64,000 bases of DNA from Elusimicrobiota bacterium. Its GTDB lineage: Bacteria; Elusimicrobiota; Elusimicrobia; 2-02-FULL-39-32. The translations under genes and the position numbers were made by a program. Below the pieces are notes generated by a model. It was not told where the DNA came from, made no database searches, and saw only the letters and a list, made by a program, of their open reading frames with translations. Positions 43,462 through 54,545 of the stretch are shown here, in pieces. The DNA lies in assembly GCA_016180425.1 (NCBI GenBank), contig JACPBF010000006.1, positions 37,414 to 101,413 of the forward strand, given 5' to 3'. Within the stretch, counting starts at the first letter, position 1, and the number at the start of each line of letters is the position of its first letter.

Positions 43462-43941
43462 TTACCAACGATAATGAGCAAAAGCTTTATTAGCTTCTGC
43501 CATTTTATGAGTATCTTCCCTTTTTTTATAAGCTGTTCCTTCTTTTTTAGAAGCGGCAATAATCTCTTCGCTTAAACGTTCAAACATAGGACGGCCTGTT
43601 TTATCTTGCGCTGAAAAAAGAATCCAATTTAAAGCTAAAGTATTAGAACGGGATTGAGGCACTTCCATAGGCACTTGATAAGTAGCTCCTCCCACTCTCC
43701 TAGGCCTTACTTCTAAAAGCGGGCGCACAGAATCAATAGCGCGATTAAAAACTACTAACGCGTCTTCTTTTGTTTTTTCTTTAACTCTTTCAAAAGCAGA
43801 ATAAACAATCCCCTCTGCAATGCTTCTTTTCCCTTCAAAGTTCACCTTATTAATCAGACGAGCAACTAACTGAGAACCATAGCGATAATCTGGCGGTGGG
43901 AATCCGCGTTTTTCTTTAGGTTTTAATGGTTTTCTAGGCAT
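43462..43941 (-). CDS. rpsG: 30S ribosomal protein S7
   Basis: 159 residues. Nucleates assembly of the 30S head and contacts E-site t[51 protein letters not shown] and the C-terminal AHYRW are typical. Followed by fusA. Confidence 0.97.
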   Translation of the reverse strand: MPRKPLKPKEKRGFPPPDYRYGSQLVARLINKVNFEGKRSIAEGIVYSAFERVKEKTKEDALVVFNRAIDSVRPLLEVRPRRVGGATYQVPMEVPQSRSNTLALNWILFSAQDKTGRPMFERLSEEIIAASKKEGTAYKKREDTHKMAEANKAFAHYRW

Positions 43942-43950
43942 GGTTTAACC

Positions 43951-44328
43951 TTATGCGGCCTTAGGGCGTTTTGCCCCATATTTAGAGCGCCCTTGTTTTC
44001 TATCTACAACTCCGGCGGTATCCAAAGTTCCTCGAATAATATGATACCGCACTCCGGGCAAATCTTTTACGCGGCCTCCGCGAATAAGCACAATGGAGTG
44101 TTCCTGCAAATTGTGGCCAACCCCTGGTATATAGGCAGTCACTTCCATGGCATTGCTCAACTTAACTCTGGCTACTTTTCTTAAAGCAGAATTTGGTTTC
44201 TTAGGAGTGGTCGTATAAACACGAGTGCATACCCCTCTTTTTTGCGGGCAGTTTTCTAAAGCAGGAGCTTTAGTTTTCCAAAAAGTTTTTTCTCTAGGAT
44301 TTCTAATTAACTGTAATGTGGTTGGCAT
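43951..44328 (-). CDS. rpsL: 30S ribosomal protein S12
   Basis: 125 residues. Decoding-centre protein. [19 protein letters not shown] and [18 protein letters not shown] keep the lysines that in other bacteria give streptomycin sensitivity. It starts 4 nt after the rpoC stop, so the RNA polymerase and str genes are joined. Confidence 0.98.
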   Translation of the reverse strand: MPTTLQLIRNPREKTFWKTKAPALENCPQKRGVCTRVYTTTPKKPNSALRKVARVKLSNAMEVTAYIPGVGHNLQEHSIVLIRGGRVKDLPGVRYHIIRGTLDTAGVVDRKQGRSKYGAKRPKAA

Positions 44329-44332
44329 AAAT

Positions 44333-47300
44333 TTACTCTTTTACCTGCAAGTTTCTTAAACCTGTTCCAGCTGGAATCAAGTGTCCGATAATCACATTCT
44401 CTTTTAATCCCCGCAAATAATCTATCTGCCCAATCACAGCAGCGTCTGTCAACACCCGAGAAGTTTCCTGAAAGGAAGCCGCGGAAATAAAAGAGTCTGA
44501 AGAAAGCGAGGCTTTTGTAATCCCTAAAAGCACGCTCTGGGCTTGCGCTGCTTCAGCTTTATGGTTCGCTTCTTTTACCCTGCGATTTTCATCTCTAAAT
44601 CTTCTTTTACTGATAATTTCTCCAACCAATAAAGAGCTGTCTCCGGATTTTGTAACCCGCACATTGGAAAGCATTTGGCGGACAATCACTTCAATATGCT
44701 TATCATTGATCGTCACGCCTTGCAAACGATAAACTTCCTGAATTTCATTTACTAAATGTTCCTGACACTCTTTCGCTCCTTTAACTCTTAAAATATCATG
44801 CGGATTAATCGAGCCGTCGGTTAAAGGTTCACCCACTCCCACTTTATCTCCTTCATAAACCACCAAATGTTTCCCTTGAGGGATCTGATATTCTCTGGCT
44901 ACCCCAGTCTCTTCATTAGTCACAACAACTTTCAGGGTTCCTTTTATGGTAGTTCCAAGTTTAACCACTCCATCTATCTCGGAAATAATGGAACCGTTCC
45001 TTGGCCTGCGGGATTCAAAAAGTTCCGCTACTCTGGGCAGCCCGCCTGTAATATCCTTAGTCTTGGTCACTTCCTGTGGAATCTTTGCAATCACATCCCC
45101 TACTTTTACTGACTCACCATCATCCACCACAATATTAGTGTCCACAGGCAAGGGATAAGTCTCATCTTTTTTACTAGAGCCCTTAGCAGAGATGACAATT
45201 CTGGGATTTAAACGTTCTGCCCTATGTTCAATAATGACCCGCTCAATTAAACCAGTAATTTTATTTTTCTCTTGATGGAGCGTGGTGCCTTCAATAATAT
45301 CCATCCATTTTGCAACCCCATCCTGTTCTGTAATAATTGGCATTGCATAAGGATCCCATTCCGCAAGCAATTCCCCTTTAGTTACTTTTTTATTGTCCGC
45401 AACTTTAATACGAGCGCCATAAGGAATCGTCATGTGCTTTTTCTCAGCCCCGCCGCTAGATTGAATCGTTACTTCCGCATTTCTAGCGATACAAAGATGA
45501 TGATCTTCCTTATTTTTAATTGTTTTTAAATTATAGAATCTAACCGTCCCTTCTTCAGAAGCGCGAATTTCAGATCTTTTGACCACACGGGAAGCTGTGC
45601 CTCCGATATGAAAGGTTCTTAAAGTTAGCTGAGTTCCCGGCTCGCCAATGGACTGCGCTGCAATAATTCCCACAGCTTCGCCAGACTGCACTAATTTACC
45701 AGTAGCTAAATTTAAACCATAACACTTGGCGCAAACTCCATGTTCGGTTTCACAAGTAAGCACAGAACGAATCCGGAGACGGTCAATGCCAGACTCCACG
45801 ATCTTGCGCGCAATCTCCGGCGAAATCACCTCTCCGCTTTGCACCAAACGTTCTTCTCCCAAAAGACCAACCACATTGTCCATCGCCACTCGGCCAATAA
45901 TTCTTTCTTCTAAAGACTCAATCACTTCATCTCCAGACTGAAGCGTTCCAATCCGCACCCCATTAATAGTGCCGCAATCCTCTTCCGTCACTACAATGTC
46001 ATGCGCCGCATCCACCAGCCTTCTAGTTAAATAACCCGCGTCAGCGGTTTTTAAAGCAGTATCTGCCAACCCTTTGCGTCCTCCATGAGTTGAAATAAAA
46101 TATTCCAAAACAGTTAACCCTTCCCGAAAATTAGAAAGCACAGGCTGTTCAATAATTTCACCCACTCCTCCTGTTAGCTTCTTTTGCGGTTTAGCCATTA
46201 ATCCTCTCATTCCAGCCAGCTGCCGAACCTGAGCAGGGGATCCTCTAGCTCCGGAATTAGCCATCATGTAAACAGAATTAAACGTGGCTTCTTTTTCTGA
46301 ATAAGGGTTTTCATCCTTACGCTTCATTTCTTCAAACATGATCTTGCCCACATCGTCCGTCACATGGGTCCAGATATCAATGATTTTATTATAGCGTTCA
46401 GAATCAGTAATAATTCCCTGCCTGGATTGGGTTTCAATCTCTCTTACCATTCCTCTTGCTTTTTTAATCATCTCTTCTTTACGGGAAGGAACAATCATGT
46501 CCGCAATAGAAATAGAAATTCCAGCGATGCTTGCAAAACGATAACCTAAATTTTTTATGTCTTCCAAAAGTTGTATGGTGCGGTAATGACCTAAAGTTTT
46601 ATAACACCGCTCCATTAATTGCGCCACTTCTTTTTTGGAAAGCTCTGTATTTACATACCCTAACTCTTTTGGAACCACCTGATTAAAAATGACCCGGCCC
46701 ACAGTGGTAAAATTTTTCCAACGCGCTACGTCCTTATATTCTTTATCTTTTAAATCCGGCTCTTGAATTTTTGTAATGCCCTGAACCTTAACTTTAGCGT
46801 GCAGACTAACTTCATTATTCTGATAGGCGCAAATCACTTCATCCACGTCAGAAAAAACTTTGCCTTCACCGGGAGCTGCGGGTTTTATTTTAGTCAGATA
46901 ACAACAGCCTAAAATCATGTCTTGCGAAGGGGTAGAAATCGGTTTTCCAGAGGCGGGAGAAAGAATATTATTTGGAGCCATCATTAAAACCCTGGCTTCT
47001 AACTGAGCTTCCAAAGAAAGAGGCACGTGCACGGCCATTTGATCGCCGTCGAAATCAGCGTTAAAAGCAGCGCAAGTTAACGGATGAAGCTGGATCGCTT
47101 TACCTTCAATCAACACAGGCTCAAATGCCTGAATGCCTAAACGGTGTAAGGTAGGAGCGCGGTTTAATAGAATGGGATGCTGTTTAGTAATCCTTTCTAA
47201 AATATCCCAAATTTCCGGTTTTGCCCGCTCTAACATTCTTTTTGCGGCTTTTAAAGTAATGGTGCCAGTCTTCATCAACTCTCGAATAATAAAAGGCTTA

Positions 47301-48481
47301 AACAACTCTAAAGCCATTTCTTTAGGCAAACCGCATTGATGCATCTTTAGGCTAGGGCCAACCACAATCACGCTTCTGCCGGAATAGTCAACTCTTTTTC
47401 CCAAAAGATTCTGACGGAAACGCCCTTGCTTTCCTTTTAAAATTTCAGATAAAGATTTTAAAGCTCGGTTACCAGCGCCTACCACAACTTTGCCGCGCGC
47501 TCCATTTTCTAATAACGCATCCACAGCTTCCTGCAGCATTCTTTTTTCATTGTGAATCATTACTTCAGGAGCTCTTAAAGATTCAATATGTTTTAAACGA
47601 TTATTGCGGTTGATAATGCGGCGATAAAGATCATTGAGATCGCTGGTGGCAAACCGCCCCCCTTCCAAGGGCACTAAAGGTCTAAGATCAGGAGGGATCA
47701 CCGGCAACACAGTCATGACCATCCATTCCGGACGATTGCTGGAATTAAGAAACCCTTCCAAAACTCTTAAACGTTTTCTTAAACGCTCTCGTTCTGTTTC
47801 TGATTCAACATTTTTTAAACGCTCTCTTAATTCCTTAGCCTCTTTTTTAAGATCTGTTTTCTCTAACAAATCTCTTAATGCGCTCGCTCCAATCCCTGTT
47901 TTTAGTTTATTTCCCCACTCAGACCGGGCTTTATGATTTTCTTCATCTGTGAGCAGCTGTTTTTGGCTAAAAATAAGTTTTCCATCCTGGTTTCTTAAAT
48001 CTTCTAAAACAATGTGTTTTGCGTAATAGGCCACTCGCTCTAAATCCGCTAACTTCATGTCTAAAATAGCGCCGATCCTAGAGGGAGATTTTCTTAAAAA
48101 CCAGATGTGGGTCACAGGCACAGCCAGCTCTATATGCCCCATTCGTTCCCTGCGCACAGAAGATTCAGTCACTTCCACTCCGCAGCGGTCGCAAACAGTT
48201 CCCCTATATTTAATGTATTTATATTTGCCGCAGTTACATTCCCAATCTTTAACTGGCCCAAAAATTCTTTCGCAGAAAAGACCGTCTCTTTCCGGTTTAA
48301 AAGAACGATAGTTAATGGTTTCTGGTTTTCTTACCTCTCCATAGGACCAAGAACGCATCTGTTCAGGGCTGGCAATTGAAATTTGAATCGCGTTAAAATC
48401 ATTAAAATTAGTGCCCCAAGAATTTTTTTTCTTCTTAGGACTCCCTGAAGACTTTCTTTTTTCTAATAATTCAATGCTCAA
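44333..48481 (-). CDS. rpoC: RNA polymerase beta' subunit
   Basis: 1382 residues. The N-terminal zinc site ([22 protein letters not shown]), the catalytic [15 protein letters not shown] near 476-490 that binds the active-site magnesium, and the second zinc site ([13 protein letters not shown]) are intact. The trigger-loop and C-terminal regions follow in the normal order, with the tail ending [15 protein letters not shown]. It lies 25 nt after rpoB. Length is near the E. coli value. Confidence 0.98.
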   Translation of the reverse strand: MSIELLEKRKSSGSPKKKKNSWGTNFNDFNAIQISIASPEQMRSWSYGEVRKPETINYRSFKPERDGLFCERIFGPVKDWECNCGKYKYIKYRGTVCDRCGVEVTESSVRRERMGHIELAVPVTHIWFLRKSPSRIGAILDMKLADLERVAYYAKHIVLEDLRNQDGKLIFSQKQLLTDEENHKARSEWGNKLKTGIGASALRDLLEKTDLKKEAKELRERLKNVESETERERLRKRLRVLEGFLNSSNRPEWMVMTVLPVIPPDLRPLVPLEGGRFATSDLNDLYRRIINRNNRLKHIESLRAPEVMIHNEKRMLQEAVDALLENGARGKVVVGAGNRALKSLSEILKGKQGRFRQNLLGKRVDYSGRSVIVVGPSLKMHQCGLPKEMALELFKPFIIRELMKTGTITLKAAKRMLERAKPEIWDILERITKQHPILLNRAPTLHRLGIQAFEPVLIEGKAIQLHPLTCAAFNADFDGDQMAVHVPLSLEAQLEARVLMMAPNNILSPASGKPISTPSQDMILGCCYLTKIKPAAPGEGKVFSDVDEVICAYQNNEVSLHAKVKVQGITKIQEPDLKDKEYKDVARWKNFTTVGRVIFNQVVPKELGYVNTELSKKEVAQLMERCYKTLGHYRTIQLLEDIKNLGYRFASIAGISISIADMIVPSRKEEMIKKARGMVREIETQSRQGIITDSERYNKIIDIWTHVTDDVGKIMFEEMKRKDENPYSEKEATFNSVYMMANSGARGSPAQVRQLAGMRGLMAKPQKKLTGGVGEIIEQPVLSNFREGLTVLEYFISTHGGRKGLADTALKTADAGYLTRRLVDAAHDIVVTEEDCGTINGVRIGTLQSGDEVIESLEERIIGRVAMDNVVGLLGEERLVQSGEVISPEIARKIVESGIDRLRIRSVLTCETEHGVCAKCYGLNLATGKLVQSGEAVGIIAAQSIGEPGTQLTLRTFHIGGTASRVVKRSEIRASEEGTVRFYNLKTIKNKEDHHLCIARNAEVTIQSSGGAEKKHMTIPYGARIKVADNKKVTKGELLAEWDPYAMPIITEQDGVAKWMDIIEGTTLHQEKNKITGLIERVIIEHRAERLNPRIVISAKGSSKKDETYPLPVDTNIVVDDGESVKVGDVIAKIPQEVTKTKDITGGLPRVAELFESRRPRNGSIISEIDGVVKLGTTIKGTLKVVVTNEETGVAREYQIPQGKHLVVYEGDKVGVGEPLTDGSINPHDILRVKGAKECQEHLVNEIQEVYRLQGVTINDKHIEVIVRQMLSNVRVTKSGDSSLLVGEIISKRRFRDENRRVKEANHKAEAAQAQSVLLGITKASLSSDSFISAASFQETSRVLTDAAVIGQIDYLRGLKENVIIGHLIPAGTGLRNLQVKE

Positions 48482-48506
48482 TTTTTGTCACCTCTAAAAT
48501 GATCTC

Positions 48507-51500
48507 TTAGACTCTGCTCGCTTCTTTTTCCTTAGCTTTTTCCTTAGCTTTTTCAGCGGTTTCTTTAATCTGGTCTATTTTTCTTAAATCAATGGCAAGC
48601 CCTAAAGATTGCAATTCCTTCACTAACACCTTAAAGGATTCCGGCACCCCAGGCTCAGAACTTGGCTCTCCCTTAATAATAGATTCATACATTTTGGTTC
48701 GGCTGACCACATCATCTGATTTAACAGTTAAAAACTCTTGCAAGATATAAGAGGCTCCATACCCTTCAATGGCCCAGACCTCCATTTCTCCAATCCTTTG
48801 TCCGCCAAATTGCGCCTTACCGCCTAAAGGCTGACGGGTCACTAAGGAATAAGGGCCCGTGGAACGAGCATGAATTTTATCTTCCACCATATGAGAAAGC
48901 TTAAGCATGTACATATATCCCACTGTTACCTTCTCTTTAAATTTTTCTCCTGTGCGTCCATCATACATGGTCACCCTGCAATAATCATCCGGTAAAAATT
49001 TCTCTAAAGTTCCCTGCTTAATCAAATGCGCTTTTGCTTCCTGAATTTTTTCAATCACTTGGGACTCTTTTGCTCCGTCAAATACAGGGGTCACCATTTG
49101 AACATCCAGCACTTTCCCGGCCCAGCCTAACATGGTTTCAAGAATTTGCCCTACATTCATTCTGGAAGGAACTGATAGCGGAGAAAGCACCATGTCCACA
49201 GGGGACCCATCTGGCAGGTAAGGCATATCTTCGCTGCGCAAAACCTTTGCCACCACTCCTTTATTTCCATGCCGTCCAGCCAGCTTGTCTCCCACCTGAA
49301 TTTTTCTGCGGGAAACAATATAAACTTTTACGATTTTATTAACAGTTACAGGCATCTCATCGCCCATTTTTAAATTTTCTTTTTGACGGGCATGCCATTT
49401 ACGCAAATCTTGCTCTCTTTTTTCAAAAAGATCTTCCAACTCCTTTTTTCTTTCGCTTAATTTTTGACTGGAAGAATCTTTTAAATCTAAATATTCCACT
49501 AAATGAGATAAAGATTCTTTTCTTTCCGCCTTTAAAAATTCCAGCTCATGCTCAAATTCTTTATCCATCTCTTTCTTTTTAGCGTCTTCATCTTTTTTGC
49601 CAAGTTTTTCTTTGCGCACAAAAACTTCCACTGCTAGAACCTTGCCGGTCACTCCCGGAGGCACTCTTAAGGAAGCGTCTCCCACCTCTTCAGATTTTTT
49701 TCCAAAAATAACTTTTAAAAGCTTTTCCTCAGGCGAAATCTGCTGCTCGCCCTTAGGGGTTACTTTCCCCACTAAAACATCTCCCGGGGAGACTTCCGCT
49801 CCTAAACGAATAATGCCATGCTCATCCAGCTGGGTTAAAGCATCTGCCCCTACATTAGGAATATCCCGGGTAATTTCTTCCGGCCCCATCTTAGTGTCCC
49901 GAGATTCAATTTTAAACTCCTGAATGTGGATGGAAGTAAAAGCATCGTCTGTGACTAAACGTTCGCTTAATAAAATCGCGTCTTCAAAGTTATATCCTTC
50001 CCAAGGCATAAAAGCAACTAAAATATTTTTTCCTAAAGCGATCTGCCCGAAATTTGTGGCAGGGCCGTCCGCAATCGCCTGTCCTTTTTTCACATGATCT
50101 CCCACATTCACAATAGGAGAAAAATTAATGCAGGTATCCTGATTAGAACGAGAATATTTTTTTAAATTGTATTGATCTATTTTATTTTTAGAATCCCCCT
50201 CATCGCTGGCAACGGAAATTTGATTGGCTGTAACAGAAATAACTCTTCCCGAACGATGCGCAACAGCAATAGCTCTTGAATCTTTAGCTACCCGATCTTC
50301 AATGCCTGTGCCTACTAAGGGAAATTCAGCTTTTAAAAGGGGAACTGCCTGCCTTTGCATGTTCGAACCCATGAGCGCCCGGTTCGCATCATCATGCTCC
50401 AAAAAAGGCACTAAAGAGGCTGAAACAGAAACCACCTGCATGGGAGAAATATCCATGTAATCAATTTCTTTAGGTTCTTTAAGAGGAAAGTCCCCTCTAT
50501 ACCTAGAGGCGATTAAATCAGAACTGAATCGTCCGGATTTATCTAAAGGAGCATTCGCTTGAGCTACCACATGCTCGTCTTCTTTATCCGCAGTAAGATA
50601 GTCAACCTGCTCTGTAACCTTGCCTCCTTCCACTTTTCTGTAGGGGGATTCAATCAGTCCATATTCATTCACCTGAGCATAACAAGCTAAAGAAGTGATA
50701 AGACCAATGTTAGGACCTTCTGGGGTTTCAATAGGACAAAGACGACCATAATGGGTATGATGCACGTCTCTAACCTCAAAGCCGGCGCGCTTACGGTGAA
50801 GACCTCCAGGCCCTAAAGCGGAAAGTCTGCGCTTATGAGTAAGCTCTGCCAAAGGATTTGTTTGATCCATGAACTGAGAAAGCTGTGAAGTGCCAAAAAA
50901 TTTACGAACAATTCCCACAACAGGAGAAGTATTTAAAACAATTCTGGGAGTAAGAATAGTTTTATCAGGAAGGTTCATCTTATCTCTGGCAAGCCTGGCC
51001 ATTTGCAGCAAACCAATCCGCATCTGATTTTCCAAAAGCTCGCCTACAACCCTCACCCTTCTATTCCCCAGATGATCAATATCATCCACTTCCACTTTAA
51101 TTTTATCTGTTCCCGCTTGAATAAAAGAGAGTCCATTATTTAAAGCAATTAAATACTGCAAAGTCACAAGGATATCTTCCACAATCAGAGTCCTGCGTCT
51201 GTCCGCAGGAACTGCGAAATTAAAGCCTTTTTTCTGGCTTAATTCCTTAAACATGGAATGGAATTTCTTCAAAATTTTATACCTGCCAACTTTAGTAAAA
51301 TCATACTTTCTTACGGAATTAAAAAGAATGTTATCCAAATAAGACTCAGCCTGATCCGGAACAATATATTCCTGAGCCCGCAAAATTCTATAAATCGCCT
51401 GAGTCGCCTCTTTTTTAGACTTATAGGGATCTTTAGCTAAAGTATTGTGAATGGAAACATCATTTAAGGCAGTGTCCCATTTAATCAGGCTAATGCTTTT

Positions 51501-52316
51501 GATTTTTTTCTCCTGCAGTCTGGCAAAAAGATCCCGGGTTATTTCTTTGTTGGCTTCAATTAAAACCTCTCCGCTTTCTTTGACGATCACATCCTCAACG
51601 CAGATCCTTCCTATAACTTCTTCCACATTCGCCTGATCCGCGGAAACAGTTTCCACATCATAAAAAATTTTTAAAATCTGGGAGTCAGACTCTAACCCTA
51701 AAGCTCTTAAAAAAGTAGTGGCTGGCAGCTTTCTTTTTTTATCTATGCGCACATAGAGCGCATTATTTAAATCATATTCAAACTCAACCCAAGCCCCTCT
51801 ATAAGGGATGATCCTTGCGTAATAAAGTTTTTTTCCGTAAGAAGAAATGTTTTTTTCTTCATCTTCTTCAAAAATAATTCCTGGGGAACGATGCAGCTGG
51901 CTTACAATCACCCGCTCTGCGCCATTGATTACAAAAGTGGCGGTCTCAGTCATTAAAGGAAGATCGCACAAAAAAACTTCCTGCTCTGCGATCTGTTTTA
52001 CTTTGCCTCCCTCTTTTTTCTCAATCAATCTTAAAAACGCTTTTACCGGAGCCGCGTAAGTGGCGTCTTTAGAGATAGCCTCTTCAATGGAATATTTTGG
52101 CTCTCCAACTTCGTAGCGCAAAAATTGAAGCTCTAAAGTATCATCCGCATTGGTAATTGGAAACACATCCAACAAAGATGCTTGCAATCCCTGGACCTTT
52201 CTTTTTTCCGGTTCCACATCTTTTTGCACAAAATCTTCAAAAGACTGCTTCTGCATTTCCAAAAGCTCTGGCAAAGGCATGATTGAAGGTATTCTGGCAA
52301 AATTAATTTTATTCAA
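48507..52316 (-). CDS. rpoB: RNA polymerase beta subunit (TTG start)
   Basis: 1269 residues. It starts at a TTG (52314-52316) with GAGGGGG about 8 nt upstream. The rifampicin region SQLSQFMDQTNPLAELTHKRRLSALGPGGL has the sensitive residues (D, H and S at the usual places). VHHTHYGRLCPIETPEGPNIGLI, GDKLAGRHGNKGVV and the C-terminal PLGGKAQFGGQRIGEMEVWA are conserved. A long charged coiled coil near 925-985 (MDKEFEHELEFLKAERKES) resembles lineage-specific insertions in the flap region. It opens the block; rplJ and rplL are not upstream. Confidence 0.98.
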   Translation of the reverse strand: MNKINFARIPSIMPLPELLEMQKQSFEDFVQKDVEPEKRKVQGLQASLLDVFPITNADDTLELQFLRYEVGEPKYSIEEAISKDATYAAPVKAFLRLIEKKEGGKVKQIAEQEVFLCDLPLMTETATFVINGAERVIVSQLHRSPGIIFEEDEEKNISSYGKKLYYARIIPYRGAWVEFEYDLNNALYVRIDKKRKLPATTFLRALGLESDSQILKIFYDVETVSADQANVEEVIGRICVEDVIVKESGEVLIEANKEITRDLFARLQEKKIKSISLIKWDTALNDVSIHNTLAKDPYKSKKEATQAIYRILRAQEYIVPDQAESYLDNILFNSVRKYDFTKVGRYKILKKFHSMFKELSQKKGFNFAVPADRRRTLIVEDILVTLQYLIALNNGLSFIQAGTDKIKVEVDDIDHLGNRRVRVVGELLENQMRIGLLQMARLARDKMNLPDKTILTPRIVLNTSPVVGIVRKFFGTSQLSQFMDQTNPLAELTHKRRLSALGPGGLHRKRAGFEVRDVHHTHYGRLCPIETPEGPNIGLITSLACYAQVNEYGLIESPYRKVEGGKVTEQVDYLTADKEDEHVVAQANAPLDKSGRFSSDLIASRYRGDFPLKEPKEIDYMDISPMQVVSVSASLVPFLEHDDANRALMGSNMQRQAVPLLKAEFPLVGTGIEDRVAKDSRAIAVAHRSGRVISVTANQISVASDEGDSKNKIDQYNLKKYSRSNQDTCINFSPIVNVGDHVKKGQAIADGPATNFGQIALGKNILVAFMPWEGYNFEDAILLSERLVTDDAFTSIHIQEFKIESRDTKMGPEEITRDIPNVGADALTQLDEHGIIRLGAEVSPGDVLVGKVTPKGEQQISPEEKLLKVIFGKKSEEVGDASLRVPPGVTGKVLAVEVFVRKEKLGKKDEDAKKKEMDKEFEHELEFLKAERKESLSHLVEYLDLKDSSSQKLSERKKELEDLFEKREQDLRKWHARQKENLKMGDEMPVTVNKIVKVYIVSRRKIQVGDKLAGRHGNKGVVAKVLRSEDMPYLPDGSPVDMVLSPLSVPSRMNVGQILETMLGWAGKVLDVQMVTPVFDGAKESQVIEKIQEAKAHLIKQGTLEKFLPDDYCRVTMYDGRTGEKFKEKVTVGYMYMLKLSHMVEDKIHARSTGPYSLVTRQPLGGKAQFGGQRIGEMEVWAIEGYGASYILQEFLTVKSDDVVSRTKMYESIIKGEPSSEPGVPESFKVLVKELQSLGLAIDLRKIDQIKETAEKAKEKAKEKEASRV

Positions 52317-52330
52317 TAAAATTTCCCCCT

Positions 52331-52483
52331 CTCGATTTTTCTTTGATAGAAGATCGAGTCAGCGTTGAAATTATTTTTCTATTTGGTTTTTCTTCGGAAA
52401 TCTCTGGACTGATCTTTCTAAAAAATCACCCTTGTTTTCCGCAAGAACTTTATTATTATATTTAGTTCCAAAAGATTTGTCAA
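52331..52483 (-). promoter_or_regulatory. consensus promoter and leader of rpoBC
   Basis: Minus strand: -35 TTGACA (52478-52483), 17-bp spacer, -10 TATAAT (52455-52460), a perfect sigma70 promoter. The leader is about 130 nt and contains a hairpin CTCGAT/ATCGAG (52331-52358) 14 nt ahead of the rpoB TTG codon, just upstream of its SD. It could be a control structure. Confidence 0.75.
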
Positions 52484-52510
52484 TAATTTTTTTAAAATTT
52501 TGTTAAATTT

Positions 52511-53476
52511 TTAAGGCAAATTTTGAGTTGGGGCATTTTTCCATTCCAGCTCCAACTCAGCCTGAGACTTCCATTTTCCAGGATAAGCATCTGCCAGCGC
52601 TTTGTTTAAATCTTTATTCCCTCTTAAAGAATTTAAAAAAAGAAAAAAATTATAATTTCCCCCTTTTTCAATTAAAAAAGAAACAAGGCTCCTCACCTGC
52701 CAATACCAAAGGTCAATATTAGAATAAACAAAAGTCTTTGCTTTAAAATCATAAACTCCGATCCATTGCAATTTTTGCCGCATGGGAACTGTTTCAATGA
52801 TCTGTTCTATGGAAGTAAGATTTTGTTTTAGCTGCAGTGTAATTATTTTTAAATATTCTTCTTTTTCCTCTTTTTCATAAGCAGCCAGCTCTTCATAAGA
52901 GGCAAGACCCTCATTCACCCATAGAACTGCCTTTAGATCCTCCGGGCGAATAAATCCCATAAATTCATTAAAAATTAAATGAGACAATTCATGGGCAAGG
53001 AGAGGCGCTTGCGCCATTTCTTCAAAAGTAGCGATCGCAATGCGCTGTCTTTGTTCTTTTTCCTCAGGTAAAATTTGACCTAGGTTTTGCGTAATTGTGA
53101 CCCCGCCGCTCCACTCCGGATAACCTGTTTTTAAATGATATTCTTCGCGGGTAGGATAGATGGTTAAAAGATAGTTTTCCCGGGGTTTAAAAGATAATAA
53201 ATTGGTGTCAAACATGATTTTTCCATAAAGCTCTTCGCAAAGGTTTGCGGTTAAAACCATTTTTTCATAATGGGTCCCTCGAATCTTAAAATGCAAACTT
53301 TCATAATTTTGAAAACTGGCTTGAGTCTGAACAGTTTCTTTAGCCGCCATTTTAGGCTGACTCTCTTCTCCTTGCATCGCCTCTTCTAAATGAAGCGCGC
53401 AGCCAGAAAGACAAATAAAAAATAAAAAGATTGCCCGGAATCTTTCCCAAAATACAGGTTCAAATTTAATTTTCAT
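52511..53476 (-). CDS. lipoprotein metallopeptidase, MA-clan
   Basis: 321 residues. Signal with lipobox LSGC (Cys26), so likely a lipoprotein. The zinc site HELSH (162-166) with the third ligand in WVNEGLASYEE (Glu189) places it in the gluzincin-like 'peptidase MA' group (HExxH...E). The N-terminal part (about 60-130) is beta-rich. Probable envelope protease or hydrolase with unknown target. It follows pdxA by 30 nt; the word ATTCGGATTTTAA precedes the start. Confidence 0.85.
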   Translation of the reverse strand: MKIKFEPVFWERFRAIFLFFICLSGCALHLEEAMQGEESQPKMAAKETVQTQASFQNYESLHFKIRGTHYEKMVLTANLCEELYGKIMFDTNLLSFKPRENYLLTIYPTREEYHLKTGYPEWSGGVTITQNLGQILPEEKEQRQRIAIATFEEMAQAPLLAHELSHLIFNEFMGFIRPEDLKAVLWVNEGLASYEELAAYEKEEKEEYLKIITLQLKQNLTSIEQIIETVPMRQKLQWIGVYDFKAKTFVYSNIDLWYWQVRSLVSFLIEKGGNYNFFLFLNSLRGNKDLNKALADAYPGKWKSQAELELEWKNAPTQNLP

Positions 53477-53506
53477 TAAGTTATTAAAATCCGAATCTCG
53501 TATCTT

Positions 53507-54484
53507 TTAGGTTAGCTCTGCCGCTGTCAGAATCGCTTGAACCATGGGCCGTGGATCCGCGCGCTTTTTGCCAGCAATGTCAGTTGCAGTTCCATGTCCG
53601 GGAGATGTTCTTGGGAATGGCAGTCCCAAAGTGATATTGACTAACTTTTCCGCGGAAAAAAGTTTTAAAGGAATTAAAGATTGGTCGTGATACATGGTCA
53701 CTAAACAATCATATTTTTTTTGCTTATGATCCTTAAACGCGCTGTCTGCCGGCAGGGGTCCAAACAACTCTGCCTCAATTTTATTCTTAGCCTCTTTAAT
53801 GGCAGGCCCAATGATCTCAATTTCTTCTTGTCCCAAAAGACCCTTTTCTCCGGCATGAGGATTTAAAGCGCAAATCCCAATTTTAGGTTTTAAAATTTTT
53901 TTCTGTTTCATCCAGTCAAAAGCTAAAAAAATGGCTGCGCTAACTGCGCTTTTCGTTAAATGTTTAGAGACTTCTTTTAAAGAAATATGTCTGGTCGCCA
54001 AAACAGTTCGCAAAGGTTCTGAAGCGATTGCCATGGCAAATTTTTTAATGCCGCATTCCGCGGCAATTAGTTCTGTATGTCCAGAAAATCTAACCCCAGC
54101 CAAGGCCCAAGCTTTTTTGGAAATTGGAGCATGAACCACCCCATGCACTATTTTATTTAAAGCAAGCTCAACAGATTTTTTTACGCAAAAAAGAGAAAGC
54201 GCCCCGCTCACAATATTAGGCTGGCCAAACTTCAATTTCTTATAATCCTCACAAGGAACATGCAGTACGTCTAGCGTGCCTCTTTGATATTTGGCCTCTA
54301 AAGGATTTAAGATGGGTCTGATTTTTAAAGAAACGCCGTAATTTTGTAAAGACAAAATTTGAGCGTCTCCAATCACTAAAGGAAGGCAATGATCATAAAC
54401 TTCTTTTTGTTGGAGACTTTTTAAAACAACCTCAGGCCCAATCCCTGCAGGATCTCCAATGGTTATGGCTATAACAGGTTTCAT
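53507..54484 (-). CDS. pdxA: 4-hydroxythreonine-4-phosphate dehydrogenase
   Basis: 325 residues. Oxidises 4-phosphohydroxy-L-threonine in the DXP-dependent vitamin B6 pathway. Family motifs: ITIGDPAGIGPEVVLKSL, SGHTELIAAECG (metal His near 136), LNPHAGEKGLLGQEE, MYHDQSLIPLKLFS (metal His) and LPFPRTSPGHGTATDIAGK. It follows a surA-like gene as in E. coli (surA-pdxA), a conserved neighbourhood. A related 4-phospho-D-threonate dehydrogenase (PdxA2) is the only real alternative. Confidence 0.94.
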   Translation of the reverse strand: MKPVIAITIGDPAGIGPEVVLKSLQQKEVYDHCLPLVIGDAQILSLQNYGVSLKIRPILNPLEAKYQRGTLDVLHVPCEDYKKLKFGQPNIVSGALSLFCVKKSVELALNKIVHGVVHAPISKKAWALAGVRFSGHTELIAAECGIKKFAMAIASEPLRTVLATRHISLKEVSKHLTKSAVSAAIFLAFDWMKQKKILKPKIGICALNPHAGEKGLLGQEEIEIIGPAIKEAKNKIEAELFGPLPADSAFKDHKQKKYDCLVTMYHDQSLIPLKLFSAEKLVNITLGLPFPRTSPGHGTATDIAGKKRADPRPMVQAILTAAELT

Positions 54485-54545
54485 CTCTAACTCTTTGTAT
54501 TTATCTACTACAGCGATCTAGAATCGGACGGCAGTGAATTGTTAA

